This document shows, piece after piece, positions 23,054 through 30,688 of a stretch of 33,618 bases of DNA. Both the position numbers and the translations under genes were made by a program. The notes below the pieces were generated by a model, which was not told where the DNA came from, made no database searches, and was given only the letters and a program-made list of their open reading frames with translations. The number at the start of each line of letters is the position of its first letter. The first letter of the stretch is position 1. The stretch spans positions 1 to 33,618 of the forward strand of contig NZ_JAAGWG010000039.1 in the NCBI RefSeq assembly GCF_010682065.1. Reading direction: 5' to 3'. Source of the DNA: Blastococcus saxobsidens. GTDB taxonomy: Bacteria; Actinomycetota; Actinomycetes; Mycobacteriales; Geodermatophilaceae.

Positions 23054-23979
23054 GCCGCGGGCACGACCACGGGGGGACCGCGGGGGACGCCGCAGGTCGC
23101 CGTCGCAGGCTCGCGATCGTCCTGGCTCTCACCTCCACGGTCCTCGTGGTCGAGGTGATCGGTGCACTCATCTCGGGCAGCCTGGCCCTCCTGGCGGACG
23201 CCGCACACATGTTCACCGACGCTGCCGGGCTGGCGATCGCGCTGATCGCCGCAACCCTGTCGATGCGCCCCGCCACAGCAAAGCGCACGTGGGGTTACCG
23301 CCGCGCGGAGGTGCTCGGCGCCACACTGCAGGCGGCGGCGCTGTTCGCCGTGGGTACCTACGTCCTCATCGAAGGTGTTAGACGACTCTTCGAGCCCGCG
23401 GAGATCGCTACGACACCGGTCCTCGTCTTCGGCGCCGTCGGCCTCGTCGCCAATGTGATCGGCATCGTCGTCCTGACCAGGGGCGGCCGCAGTTCGAACG
23501 TGAACATGCGGGCGGCGTTCCTCGAGGTTCTGAACGACACCCTCGGTTCGGTGGCCGTTCTCCTCTCCGCCGTCGTGATCCTGCTGACCGGATGGCAGCA
23601 GGCGGACGCCGTCGCCTCCTTGCTCATCGCGGTGCTGATCATCCCCCGGACGATCAAGCTGCTGCGGGAGACCATCTCGGTGCTGCTCGAGAGCACGCCA
23701 CCGGGTCTGGACCTAGACGACGTCCGTGGGCATCTGCTGGGCGTTCCGCACGTGCTGGACGTGCACGACTTGCACGCTTCCCAGATCACCAGCGAGCTGC
23801 CCGTCTTGACGGCGCACGTGGTGGTCGAGGACTCCTGCTTCCAGGACGGGCACGCGCCGCAGGTGTTGGACCAGCTGCAGGCGTGTCTGGCCGAGCACTT
23901 CGACGTCAGCATCGCGCACTCGACGTTCCAGCTGGAGAGTCCTGCGCACGCTGCACACGAGCTTGCGGCGCACGACTGA
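23050..23979 (+). CDS. czcD: CDF family zinc/cadmium exporter, CzcD-like
   Basis: A 309-residue cation diffusion facilitator with an N-terminal HDHGG patch, six membrane helices to about residue 205 and a cytoplasmic domain (about 210-300). The first half-site is HMFTD in helix 2. The second, in helix 5, reads FLEVLNDTLGS, where Glu/Asn replace the usual His-x-x-x-Asp order. The cytoplasmic domain has a His/Asp-rich part (VLDVHDLHASQ) and a His-rich tail (HAAHELAAHD). The GTG at 23050 overlaps the ATPase stop (GTGA), so it belongs to the cmtR-ATPase operon and probably removes Zn or Cd from the cytoplasm. Confidence 0.88.
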   Translation: MSRGHDHGGTAGDAAGRRRRLAIVLALTSTVLVVEVIGALISGSLALLADAAHMFTDAAGLAIALIAATLSMRPATAKRTWGYRRAEVLGATLQAAALFAVGTYVLIEGVRRLFEPAEIATTPVLVFGAVGLVANVIGIVVLTRGGRSSNVNMRAAFLEVLNDTLGSVAVLLSAVVILLTGWQQADAVASLLIAVLIIPRTIKLLRETISVLLESTPPGLDLDDVRGHLLGVPHVLDVHDLHASQITSELPVLTAHVVVEDSCFQDGHAPQVLDQLQACLAEHFDVSIAHSTFQLESPAHAAHELAAHD

Positions 23980-24174
23980 CACTCCGGCGGCCGTCCCCTG
24001 CGGGAGCCACGGACGTCGTCGGATTCGAGCGGTACCACGGTGGCGCTGCCCGAAGGCATGGAGCCGACACCAGCAGCTACCTCTGCTCAGCCAAAACGAT
24101 CGATCCGTTCACATCGCAGTGTGTCGGGTCGGTGTCATTCGCTTGCATTCAGGACAGGGTGGTAGTGGAGCCGG

Positions 24175-24912
24175 ATGCTGAGTGACTTCCTGGTCGTTCT
24201 CGGGTTGGCTGCGCTGCCTGCGGCGGGCAACTTCTTCGGCGGTGTACTGGCGGAGATGTTCCGGGTCTCGGAGCGCGCCCTGAGCCTGTCCCTCCACCTC
24301 GCCGCGGGAATCGTTCTCGCCGTCGTCGGTCTCGAGCTCATGCCGGAGGCGCTGAAGGCCAGCCAGCCATGGGTACCCCTGCTCGCGTTCGTGGTGGGCG
24401 GCGCCCTGTTCATCGGTCTGGATCGGGCGATCGGCTACGTGCAGGCCCGGATGGGGCGCGACGAGCAGCAGAAGGGCCCGATGACCATCTTCGCCGGGGT
24501 CTCGATCGACCTGTTCAGCGACGGAGTCATGATCGGAACGGCGAGCGTCCTCAACCCGGCTCTGGGACTCCTACTGGCGCTCGGTCAGGTGCCGGCCGAC
24601 GTTCCGGAGGGCTTCGCCGCCGTAGCGACTCTCCGAAACGCAGGCATTAGGCGCAGGCGACGAATCCTCATGGCGGCCAGCTTCGCCGTGCCGATCCTGC
24701 TCGGAGCCGCGCTCGGCTTCCTCGCCCTGCGCCAGGCTCCGGAGATCGTCACCCTTTCCGTGCTCGCCCTGACCGGTGGCGCCCTGGTCGCCGTCGTGGT
24801 CGAAGAGATGATTGGCGAGGCGCACGAGGGCGAGACGTCGCGCCTCGGTCCAGTCTTCCTGACGGCGGGCTTTGCCATTTTCGGCGCCATCTCGGTCTAC
24901 GGGGGCGCGTGA
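24175..24912 (+). CDS. ZIP-like metal transporter family protein
   Basis: A 245-residue integral membrane protein with about eight helices of the ZIP type. The metal helices appear as GVSIDLFSDGVMIG (helix 4, Asp where ZIP often has His-Asn), QVPADVPEGFAAVATL (helix 5, retaining PEG) and VVVEEMIGEAHEG. ZIP proteins usually import zinc or iron, but members with altered site residues have been linked to other directions or metals, so direction is uncertain. The ATG at 24175 has GGAG close upstream. The 195-base leader contains no gene that I can support. It stands alone, ending convergent with the next minus-strand block. Confidence 0.78.
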   Translation: MLSDFLVVLGLAALPAAGNFFGGVLAEMFRVSERALSLSLHLAAGIVLAVVGLELMPEALKASQPWVPLLAFVVGGALFIGLDRAIGYVQARMGRDEQQKGPMTIFAGVSIDLFSDGVMIGTASVLNPALGLLLALGQVPADVPEGFAAVATLRNAGIRRRRRILMAASFAVPILLGAALGFLALRQAPEIVTLSVLALTGGALVAVVVEEMIGEAHEGETSRLGPVFLTAGFAIFGAISVYGGA

Positions 24913-25020
24913 GGCGCCACAGAAGGCCCTTGCCCGGCCTCCTGGACGCCGTCAGTTTTTCGAACGGCTCAGAGCTTCTCGATGGCCAACCGGCTCAAGC
25001 TCCGCTCGAGCCTCTGCTGC

Positions 25021-25233
25021 CTACGCTGTGGAATGATGAGGGGTCCGTCTTTGTCCTTTGCGCTCTCTGCCGCGGCCGATGCGTGCCGCCATCCACAGCG
25101 CACACCGCCAGCAGACGTGCACGCCGGGCGTTCCGCCGAGCTCGTGGACGCCTGTGCGGGGCCGCTCGCGTCCGCAGCAGCCACAGGTGACCGAGTCCTC
25201 GCTCGCCGAGGGAGGGCGTCCGCGCAGCCTCAC
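25021..25233 (-). CDS. Small zinc-knuckle protein B
   Basis: A 70-residue protein with a four-Cys knuckle: TCGCCGRERP, a short connecting stretch, then GTPGVHVCWRCALWM. A basic tail (ARIGRGRERKGQRR) follows. The GTG at 25233 forms a GTGA overlap with the thioredoxin-like gene, which proves the start and the operon. It is a paralogue of the protein encoded on the other side of that gene: both have CGCCG, then TPGV, then CxxC. Proteins of this type recur in actinobacteria, but I know of no assigned function. A role in metal or thiol chemistry is inferred from its partner and the neighbouring cadD. Confidence 0.7.
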   Translation of the reverse strand: MRLRGRPPSASEDSVTCGCCGRERPRTGVHELGGTPGVHVCWRCALWMAARIGRGRERKGQRRTPHHSTA

Positions 25234-25529
25234 GACAGCACGGCGCGGAGCTGCTCGACCGTGGGTGCGCCTGTCAGGCCGGCCTCGGTACGGAAGACCC
25301 GGCAGGACAGCCCGACGGGGGCGTCCGGCTCGGCGAACGGGTCCAGCCCGTCCACCAGGATCGTCGGCGAACCCCTGAACTCGGCGGCATCCGCCTGCTC
25401 CGGGGTGGTGACCTGGCGGTGCTGCACGTGCACGTCTTCTCGGCCCGCCTGCACGAGAGCAACTCGCAGCCGCTCGTCGGCCAGCTGCCAGTTCGGGCAG
25501 CCGTCGAAGTACAGCAGCTCCACCTTCAC
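25230..25529 (-). CDS. Thioredoxin-fold protein of mercury/metal resistance loci
   Basis: A 99-residue thioredoxin-fold protein starting VKVELLYFDGCPNW. The active-site position has one Cys then Pro-Asn-Trp instead of CxxC. The cis-Pro lies in RGSPTILVDG, and a second Cys follows in GLSCRVFRT. Proteins with this FDGCPNW signature are common in actinobacterial mercury and metal loci. With a single active-site Cys it may act through a mixed disulfide or as a thiol carrier. The GTG at 25529 has GGAGGAGG five bases upstream and is preferred to an ATG at 25547, which lacks a ribosome site although it would overlap the previous stop as ATGA. Confidence 0.75.
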   Translation of the reverse strand: MKVELLYFDGCPNWQLADERLRVALVQAGREDVHVQHRQVTTPEQADAAEFRGSPTILVDGLDPFAEPDAPVGLSCRVFRTEAGLTGAPTVEQLRAVLS

Positions 25530-25543
25530 AGGAACCTCCTCCG

Positions 25544-25780
25544 TCATCGCTGGCGGTCAGCAGCGGCCGCGGAGCGGGCGCAGCCCGAGCAGATAGCGAC
25601 TCCGGGCGTCGTAGCCAACATGCGCACTCGCCGACGGGCGTACACCCCTCCACAGCAGCCGCAGCGTCGCAGACCTGGCACGGCGGCAACGACACCGGGG
25701 AGCGTCAACATGCGCTCATGGTGTCCCGCTGGGTCGGCGGTGCCAAGGAGTCGACGGGCGGACTGCTCAGGTGAACGCAT
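25544..25780 (-). CDS. Small zinc-knuckle protein A
   Basis: A 78-residue protein if the ATG at 25780 is used; an ATG at 25711 gives 55 residues. The C-terminal half carries the same knuckle as protein B: RRCGCCGGVYARRRV, then TTPGVAICSGCARS. The N-terminal half (MRSPEQSARRLLG) is basic and without clear structure, so the shorter start is credible. It lies 44 bases after cadD in the same direction and ends two codons inside the longer possible start of the thioredoxin-like gene. Two divergent copies of one knuckle flanking a thioredoxin suggest a functional triad. Confidence 0.6.
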   Translation of the reverse strand: MRSPEQSARRLLGTADPAGHHERMLTLPGVVAAVPGLRRCGCCGGVYARRRVRMLATTPGVAICSGCARSAAAADRQR

Positions 25781-25824
25781 CCGCCGCCCCCAACGCTCAT
25801 GGACTTCGTCCGGGGCCCGCGCTG

Positions 25825-26427
25825 CTACAGCCCAAACGCTCCGCCCTCGACGAGGATGACGACGCCGAGACCGATGAGGACCACAGGGAACAGCACGTGC
25901 TCCCACCGCTCGAGGAACTCGGCGATCGGCTTTCGGGTGGCGACGAACCGGGCCGCGACGACCAGCACGGCGACCAGGGCCAGGAAGACGAGGCAGTAGG
26001 CGACGATGCCGGCGGGCCCGACGGTGGCGAACACCGGGACGTAGACGCCGATGTTGTCTCCACCGTTGGCGAAGGTGACCGCGGCGACGGTCAGCGCGCT
26101 CACCGACTTGCCAGCGACCTTGCCCTCGTCGTCGTCATCATCGTCGTCGCGCCATGCCCGCCAAGCGGCGAGCAGGCCCAGCACCAGCGGGATCAGTCCG
26201 AAGTACGGGATCGCCTCCTCGGGCAGGAAGCTCCGGGCGCCGAGCGCGACGAGGACCGCGGCGGCCAAGATGGCGCCGAAGCCGAGGTACTGCCCCGCGA
26301 GGATCGCCGCCGTGGTGCCGCGCCGGCCGGCACCGCGGGCGTAGAAAAGGGACAGCACGATGATGTCGTCGATGTTGGTCGCCACGAACAGGCCGACCGC
26401 CTGCAGCGCCCAGGTCGTGATCGTCAT
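25825..26427 (-). CDS. cadD: CadD family cadmium resistance transporter
   Basis: A 200-residue integral membrane protein with five to six helices. The CadD signatures are clear: VATNIDDIIVLSLFYA in the first helix and TFANGGDNIGVYVPVFA in the fourth, whose Asp residues lie in the membrane. The central cytoplasmic loop has seven consecutive Asp (WRDDDDDDDEGK), a likely metal-collecting patch. The ATG at 26427 follows a GGGGAGAG ribosome site; a frame extension upstream would be hydrophilic and is not expected in this family. It should export cadmium. It may head the operon with the two knuckle proteins and the thioredoxin-like protein. Confidence 0.88.
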   Translation of the reverse strand: MTITTWALQAVGLFVATNIDDIIVLSLFYARGAGRRGTTAAILAGQYLGFGAILAAAVLVALGARSFLPEEAIPYFGLIPLVLGLLAAWRAWRDDDDDDDEGKVAGKSVSALTVAAVTFANGGDNIGVYVPVFATVGPAGIVAYCLVFLALVAVLVVAARFVATRKPIAEFLERWEHVLFPVVLIGLGVVILVEGGAFGL

Positions 26428-26523
26428 GAGCTGCTCTCCCCGTTCAGGCGCGCCCGGTAGGACGCGGCGGTGACCGTCCGAGGTCGCAGTGACCAAGGCC
26501 GTTGACCGTGCTGCGCGTCGTTC

Positions 26524-27111
26524 TCAGTACGGCTTTGTGGCGGTGAACCGCATGGCTTGTCGACCGACCGCCGTGCGGACCTCAGCGGCCTGCAGCCCGG
26601 TCTGCGACAGGGCTGGTCGGAGCTGGTGGCGGAAGATCAGCTGATGAGGTGATCGGTCGGCCCAGTGGAGCCCCTTGGTCAGCGGTGTGGCGACCAGGTC
26701 GTAGCCGACGAAGCGACCGCCGGGTCGCAGTACGCGACTGACTTCTTCGAGCGCCTGCCGCCACTGGATGACGTGATGGAGCATCAGGTGGCTCACCACG
26801 ACGTCGAATGACCCTTCGGTGAAGGGCAGGGCGGTGGCATCGGCGTGGCGCACGGTGACTCGCGGCTCGTTGGCGAAACGCCGTTCCGCCGCGGCCACCA
26901 TCACCGGATCAAGATCGGTGACGGTCAGCTCGCAGTCGGGATGGCGCCGGATCGTCTCCTCCGCCATTGCGCCGCTGCCGCCGCCCAATTCGAGTACCGG
27001 GCCCCGCAGGAGCACTCCCTGCAACGCCCAGCCGAGGACCAGTCGGCCGGCGACCCAGCGCCACGGCGGGCTCTGGCAGAACCACCGCTCAGCGATGGAC
27101 ATGACAGGCAT
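26524..27111 (-). CDS. Class I SAM-dependent methyltransferase
   Basis: A 195-residue Rossmann-fold methyltransferase. Motif I is VLELGGGSGAMAEE; the acidic end of strand 2 is TVTDLDPVMV; and the later motifs are DATALPFTEGSFDVVVSHLMLHHV and VLRPGGRFVGYDL. The order matches UbiE/Methyltransf_11 proteins. Substrate cannot be read from sequence. I chose the ATG at 27111 because GGAG lies about seven bases upstream; a frame extension would be basic and low in structure. It stands between cadD and lspA with gaps of about 96 and 144 bases, so it may have its own promoter. A link to metal or metalloid methylation is speculation. Confidence 0.75.
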   Translation of the reverse strand: MPVMSIAERWFCQSPPWRWVAGRLVLGWALQGVLLRGPVLELGGGSGAMAEETIRRHPDCELTVTDLDPVMVAAAERRFANEPRVTVRHADATALPFTEGSFDVVVSHLMLHHVIQWRQALEEVSRVLRPGGRFVGYDLVATPLTKGLHWADRSPHQLIFRHQLRPALSQTGLQAAEVRTAVGRQAMRFTATKPY

Positions 27112-27255
27112 GCGTGTCTCCAAACTTCTCCGGCGGGCGTGACCGGTGGCCCTCAAGGACAGGGACGGCTGTTGGAGCAACCGGAACGAGCCGGCCGCAG
27201 AAGCTTCCGATGGCTGCCAGGGCGCTACCGATCGCCGCGTCGAGCCCGCAGGCGT

Positions 27256-27837
27256 TCATGCGTCGGACCTCGAGGCCTCGTCGGCGGAACGATCGCTGCG
27301 CAGGGACGCCAGGATGGCGACCGCAGCACCGGTGATGATCCAGACGTCGGCCAGGTTGAACGTGGGCCACCAGCCGGTGTGCAGGTAATCCGTGACGCGG
27401 CCGTCGCCGGCCCGGTCCACCAGGTTGGCCGTGGCGCCAGCCAGAACGGCGGCCAGGCCAGCGGGCAGCAGGCGGGAGGCCGTGGCAACCGCCCGCCAGG
27501 TGATCACGGCGATGACGCCCGTGAGGAGTCCGGTGACGGTCACCACGACCCAGCTCGGCAAGCCGGAGCCGAGGCTGAAGGCGGCGCCGCTGTTGTGTGC
27601 CAACTGCAACGCCAGGGGTCCCAGGTCGACAGTGCGGCCGTCTCCCAGGCCGCGCTCGGCGACCGCCTTGGCGCCCAGGTCGACCACCGCGAGGACGCCC
27701 GCGCCGGTGAAGACCGCCAGGCGGGTCCGTGCCGTCCGCCGGCGGTCGGCGCGGCCCGTTTCGGACCGCTCAGGAGCAGCGGCGACCTCCGGACCGACGA
27801 CCTCCTCGCTGTGCGACGACTCAGTCGTCATCGTCAT
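27256..27837 (-). CDS. lspA: Lipoprotein signal peptidase II, metal-island type
   Basis: A 193-residue protein with a 38-residue hydrophilic N-terminal extension and four helices. The catalytic aspartates lie in GATANLVDRAGDG and TFNLADVWI, and the conserved Asn in LAHNSGAAFS. LspA removes the signal peptide of lipoproteins. An extra lspA beside a CDF transporter is a recurrent arrangement in metal-resistance islands. The ATG at 27837 (or 27831) lies inside the Asp-codon run that ends the CDF gene, so the two overlap by 17 bases and the GAC/GAT repeat doubles as its leader. No clear ribosome site is present; translation probably relies on coupling. Confidence 0.85.
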   Translation of the reverse strand: MTMTTESSHSEEVVGPEVAAAPERSETGRADRRRTARTRLAVFTGAGVLAVVDLGAKAVAERGLGDGRTVDLGPLALQLAHNSGAAFSLGSGLPSWVVVTVTGLLTGVIAVITWRAVATASRLLPAGLAAVLAGATANLVDRAGDGRVTDYLHTGWWPTFNLADVWIITGAAVAILASLRSDRSADEASRSDA

Positions 27838-28483
27838 CGTCGTCGTCTTCGACGAGCTCGCCTTCCCAGGCCTCCCGGCCCTCGTGGATGGCGAACACGG
27901 CGATGACGAGGGCAGCGACTGGATCCAGCCATGAGGCGCCGGTCAGCGCGTACAGCCCGAGGCCGGCCAGCGTGGAGATGCTGAGCAACACGCAGATCCG
28001 GGTCTCGGCCGCGTCGGCGAGGATGAGCGGGTCACCGCCCAGGGCCAGCCCGACGCGGCGCTTGGCCGCGGCCAGCAGCGGCATGATGACGATGGAGGCG
28101 GCCAGCAGCACCAGGCCGACGGTCGAGGTGCTCGGCTCCTCGTCGCCGAGCAGGCTGCGCACCGCCTCCACGGTCACGTACGCGGCGAGGATGAAGAAGG
28201 TGATCGCCACGGCCTTGAGTGCGCGGCGCTCCTTGGCCTCATCGATGGCGCCGTGCCGCAGCCGCGCGGACAGCCGCAGCCCCACCAGGATGGCGGCCAG
28301 GGACTCGATGCCGGAGTCCACGCCGAAGCCGACGAGGGAGACCAGCCCGGCGAGGAGCCCGGTGGTGATGGCGATAGCGCCTTCGGCGACGTTGTAGACG
28401 ACGGTGAACTGCGCCAGCCGCAGCCCGCGGCGGGTCAGCCGGTCGGTCTCCTGATCGCTGAGTACCGACGGTTCGGCGGTCAC
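27821..28483 (-). CDS. CDF-like cation transporter with poly-Asp tail
   Basis: A 220-residue cation transporter with five to six helices, shorter than CzcD and without its C-terminal cytoplasmic domain. The likely metal motifs are GFGVDSGIESLA in helix 2 and ILADAAETRICVLLS in helix 5, where Asp and Glu stand where His and Asp stand in CzcD. The chain ends VEDDDDDDDD, eight Asp residues, probably a metal-collecting tail. The GTG at 28483 makes a GTGA overlap with the upstream gene, and its own stop lies inside lspA. It belongs to the ArsR operon and should export a divalent metal. Confidence 0.8.
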   Translation of the reverse strand: MTAEPSVLSDQETDRLTRRGLRLAQFTVVYNVAEGAIAITTGLLAGLVSLVGFGVDSGIESLAAILVGLRLSARLRHGAIDEAKERRALKAVAITFFILAAYVTVEAVRSLLGDEEPSTSTVGLVLLAASIVIMPLLAAAKRRVGLALGGDPLILADAAETRICVLLSISTLAGLGLYALTGASWLDPVAALVIAVFAIHEGREAWEGELVEDDDDDDDD

Positions 28484-29106
28484 GCTGGAGTCCTCTCGGC
28501 GGAAGCGGGAGCGGTCAGCCGGCCGATGCCGGGGACGAAGCGGCCGGCGCGGGCCGCGTAGGCGTCGTAGGCCGCGCCGTGTACACCGCGCAGGTACGGC
28601 TCTTCCACAGCTCGGACCTGAAGTTGGACTGCGGCTACCAGCGCGATCAGCGCAAGCACGCTCACCCACGTCGGGGCCATCAGCACGACACCGGCCTGCG
28701 CGGCGGTCATGGCGGTGAAGATCGGGTTGCGGACGTGTGCGAACACGCCGCCGGTGACCAGGTCGGTGCGCTCGCCCGGGTCGACGCCAATCCGCCACGA
28801 GGCGCCCATGCCGGTCTGCGCGGCCAGCGTCGCGGCGAACCCGGCCAGCGCCAGCAGCAGGCCGGCGACCTGCACCGCCAGCGGCGGGTCGGCGGTCACG
28901 ACGTCGGCCACCGCCAGCAGCGGCCCGGCCAGGCCGAGCACCATCGCTGCGACGAACAGCACCCCGCCCCACCAGCCGGCGTCGGCCGGAGTGCCCGAGA
29001 TCCCGACGAACCCCGTGGACCCGGTGTGACGCAGCTGGATCCAGGAGCGCACACCAAAGAGCACGACGAGGGCGATGACGTAGAGGACGAGCGCGGCGAC
29101 GGTCAC
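28480..29106 (-). CDS. ICMT/PEMT-like membrane methyltransferase
   Basis: A 208-residue integral membrane protein of the isoprenylcysteine carboxyl methyltransferase family with about five to six helices. The signatures are DLVTGGVFAHVRNPIFTAM and the C-terminal EEPYLRGVHGAAYDAYAARAGRFVPGIG, which form the SAM and substrate site in this family. Bacteria have no prenylated Cys, so the natural substrate is unknown. Such proteins often neighbour metal exporters and ArsR regulators, as here. The GTG at 29106 overlaps the arsR stop (GTGA), and the following CDF start overlaps its own stop. Confidence 0.82.
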   Translation of the reverse strand: MTVAALVLYVIALVVLFGVRSWIQLRHTGSTGFVGISGTPADAGWWGGVLFVAAMVLGLAGPLLAVADVVTADPPLAVQVAGLLLALAGFAATLAAQTGMGASWRIGVDPGERTDLVTGGVFAHVRNPIFTAMTAAQAGVVLMAPTWVSVLALIALVAAVQLQVRAVEEPYLRGVHGAAYDAYAARAGRFVPGIGRLTAPASAERTPA

Positions 29107-29495
29107 GACGAGGTTCCCGTTCCGTACACCGGGCAGAGCGCAACTTGGTCACCGGTCGCGGCCAGCAGCTTTTCGGCCGAGGCGAGCAGCTCCAGCAGCT
29201 CGGGCTGGGTGCTCAGCGACCACAGCGACGCCCGGCCTTGCGGCTGGCTCTCCGCGAGGCCGCAGTCCCGCAGGCAGGCCAGCGCCGCGGACACCGAGCT
29301 CTGCGCGGGGCCGTCCAGGTGCCGGGTGAGGTCCACGACCCGGTGCGGGCCCAGCATCAAGTGGCGGATGATCGCCAGCCGCATCGGGTCACCGAGGCTG
29401 CGGAACAGGCACGCGGCCGTCGAGAGCGCACCGGCCTCATCGACCGGTGGCTCGGTCGTCCTCGTTTTCGTCGTCCTGGTCACAGCGCGCTCCAT
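29103..29495 (-). CDS. ArsR-family metal-sensing repressor
   Basis: A 130-residue winged-helix repressor that heads a four-gene overlapping operon (regulator, ICMT-like, CDF, lspA). The recognition region reads LDGPAQSSVSAALACLRDCGLA, with CLRDC where CmtR-type sensors have two metal cysteines. Another Cys is near the start (STAACLFRSLGDP) and one near the C-terminus (VALCPVYG). Cysteine positions therefore suggest a soft metal such as Cd, Pb or Zn, bound partly through the DNA-reading helix. The ATG at 29495 lies about ten bases after the predicted transcription start, and a perfect inverted repeat sits directly before it. Confidence 0.82.
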   Translation of the reverse strand: MERAVTRTTKTRTTEPPVDEAGALSTAACLFRSLGDPMRLAIIRHLMLGPHRVVDLTRHLDGPAQSSVSAALACLRDCGLAESQPQGRASLWSLSTQPELLELLASAEKLLAATGDQVALCPVYGTGTSS

Positions 29496-29496
29496 C

Positions 29497-29514
29497 CATC
29501 GGCGTTGTCCGATG
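29497..29514 (-). promoter_or_regulatory. ArsR operator with overlapping -10 box
   Basis: CATCGG-CGTTGT-CCGATG is a perfect 6-bp inverted repeat with a 6-bp spacer, starting two bases before the arsR ATG. On the minus strand TATCAT (29517-29512) is a good -10 box that overlaps the operator, so binding would block RNA polymerase directly. Confidence 0.65.
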
Positions 29515-29593
29515 ATAGCGCCGCGAGCCGACAGGTCAACAGTCGTCTCAGACCCTGACTCGGGCGGGCTATGCAGTACTCACAGAACTGCGG

Positions 29594-30688
29594 TCACCCT
29601 GCCGCCGTGCCGGCGGCAGGCAGCAGCTGCTCGGCTGCGGCTGCGGCTGCGTCCAGCACCGGCGGGGGCGTGGGGGTGCGCGCCAGCCCGATGGCGAGCC
29701 CGATGGTGGCGGCGAAGAGGACAACCTCGACGCCGGCCAGTCGCAGGAATGCCCGCGGCTCCCCCGCCCGCAGCTCCGGAAGGGTCCGCCGGCGGTGCCA
29801 TGCGGCCAGCGCCAGCAGCCCCACGAAGGCGACGACCTTCGCCAGCAGCACGACCCCGTAGCTCGTGTCGACCACCTGGCCGGGACTGGAGAACCGCGTG
29901 TAGGCGGTGGCGGCGCCGCTGCCGGCGACGACCACGGCCAGCGGTGCGGCGAGGCGGCTGAACCGTTCGACCGCGGTGGTCCGCGCCGGGCCGGTGAGCC
30001 TGGCGGCGAGCATCAGCGCCAGCAGGCCACCGGCCCACAGCACGACGCCGAGCACGTGCAAAGCAACGGCGGTGACGGCGAGGTCGTGGTCGGCCTCGTC
30101 GGCGGAGTGCGAGGTGAAAGCGGGCGGAACAGTCGCTATCAGAGCCACGAGGAAGAGCACCCGCGCGCCGACCCGACGCCAGACGATTCGGGCGAAGATG
30201 GCCACGACAGCGGCGAGGGCGGCGACCACGGCCAGGTCTCGCCCCTGCTCGACGCTTTCGACGAAGCTCCAGACGCCGCGCAGCGAGATCGCCGAGAACC
30301 CCGTGCCGAGGAAATCGGCGAGCAGCACCGGAAGCGAAGCCAGCGAGGCCAGCGACCAGGCCAGCGCACCCCAGCCGGCCAGCCGCACCCATCGGTAGCC
30401 GGCCGTACTCAGGACCGTGTCTCCCGGCACGAGAACCACGGCCCCGAGCAGGCAGCCCACGGTCAGTACCGCCGAGGCGTCGGCGATCAGCCGTAGGGCG
30501 GGCACCAGCCAGGCGACGACCGGCGGCGGGGCTGGAATGCCGGGGACCGAGACGACGGCGGCCGCGCCACCGGCCCACAGCGTGAGCGCACAGACCGCGA
30601 TGGCCACCAGCGAGGAAACGAGGACCAGGAGGCCTCGGCGAGCCGTTGCCGGCGGCGAGGAGCTCTCGTCCACGCGCGGCTCAGCCAC
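29594..30688 (-). CDS. copD: CopD family copper transport membrane protein
   Basis: A 364-residue integral membrane protein with about eight to nine helices. The CopD-type core has histidines in TSHSADEADHDLAVTAVALHVLGVVLWAGG, which may bind copper or heme at the outer face. The start GTG at 30688 overlaps the copC stop by eight bases (GTGGCTGA). CopC/CopD pairs are linked to copper import into the cytoplasm in some bacteria and to resistance in others. It is the last gene of the blaI operon; a GC-rich hairpin lies within its final codons. It is separated from the ArsR operon by a 98-base gap. Confidence 0.87.
   Translation of the reverse strand: MAEPRVDESSSPPATARRGLLVLVSSLVAIAVCALTLWAGGAAAVVSVPGIPAPPPVVAWLVPALRLIADASAVLTVGCLLGAVVLVPGDTVLSTAGYRWVRLAGWGALAWSLASLASLPVLLADFLGTGFSAISLRGVWSFVESVEQGRDLAVVAALAAVVAIFARIVWRRVGARVLFLVALIATVPPAFTSHSADEADHDLAVTAVALHVLGVVLWAGGLLALMLAARLTGPARTTAVERFSRLAAPLAVVVAGSGAATAYTRFSSPGQVVDTSYGVVLLAKVVAFVGLLALAAWHRRRTLPELRAGEPRAFLRLAGVEVVLFAATIGLAIGLARTPTPPPVLDAAAAAAEQLLPAAGTAAG

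Noticed and set aside
25021..25695. 224-codon frame through the thioredoxin-like gene
   Set aside because: Only its last 70 codons look like protein; these start at GTG 25233 by coupling. The rest is a shadow of the thioredoxin-like gene.
29580..30578. 332-codon Arg-rich frame over copD
   Set aside because: Shadow of copD; no motif, no ribosome site.
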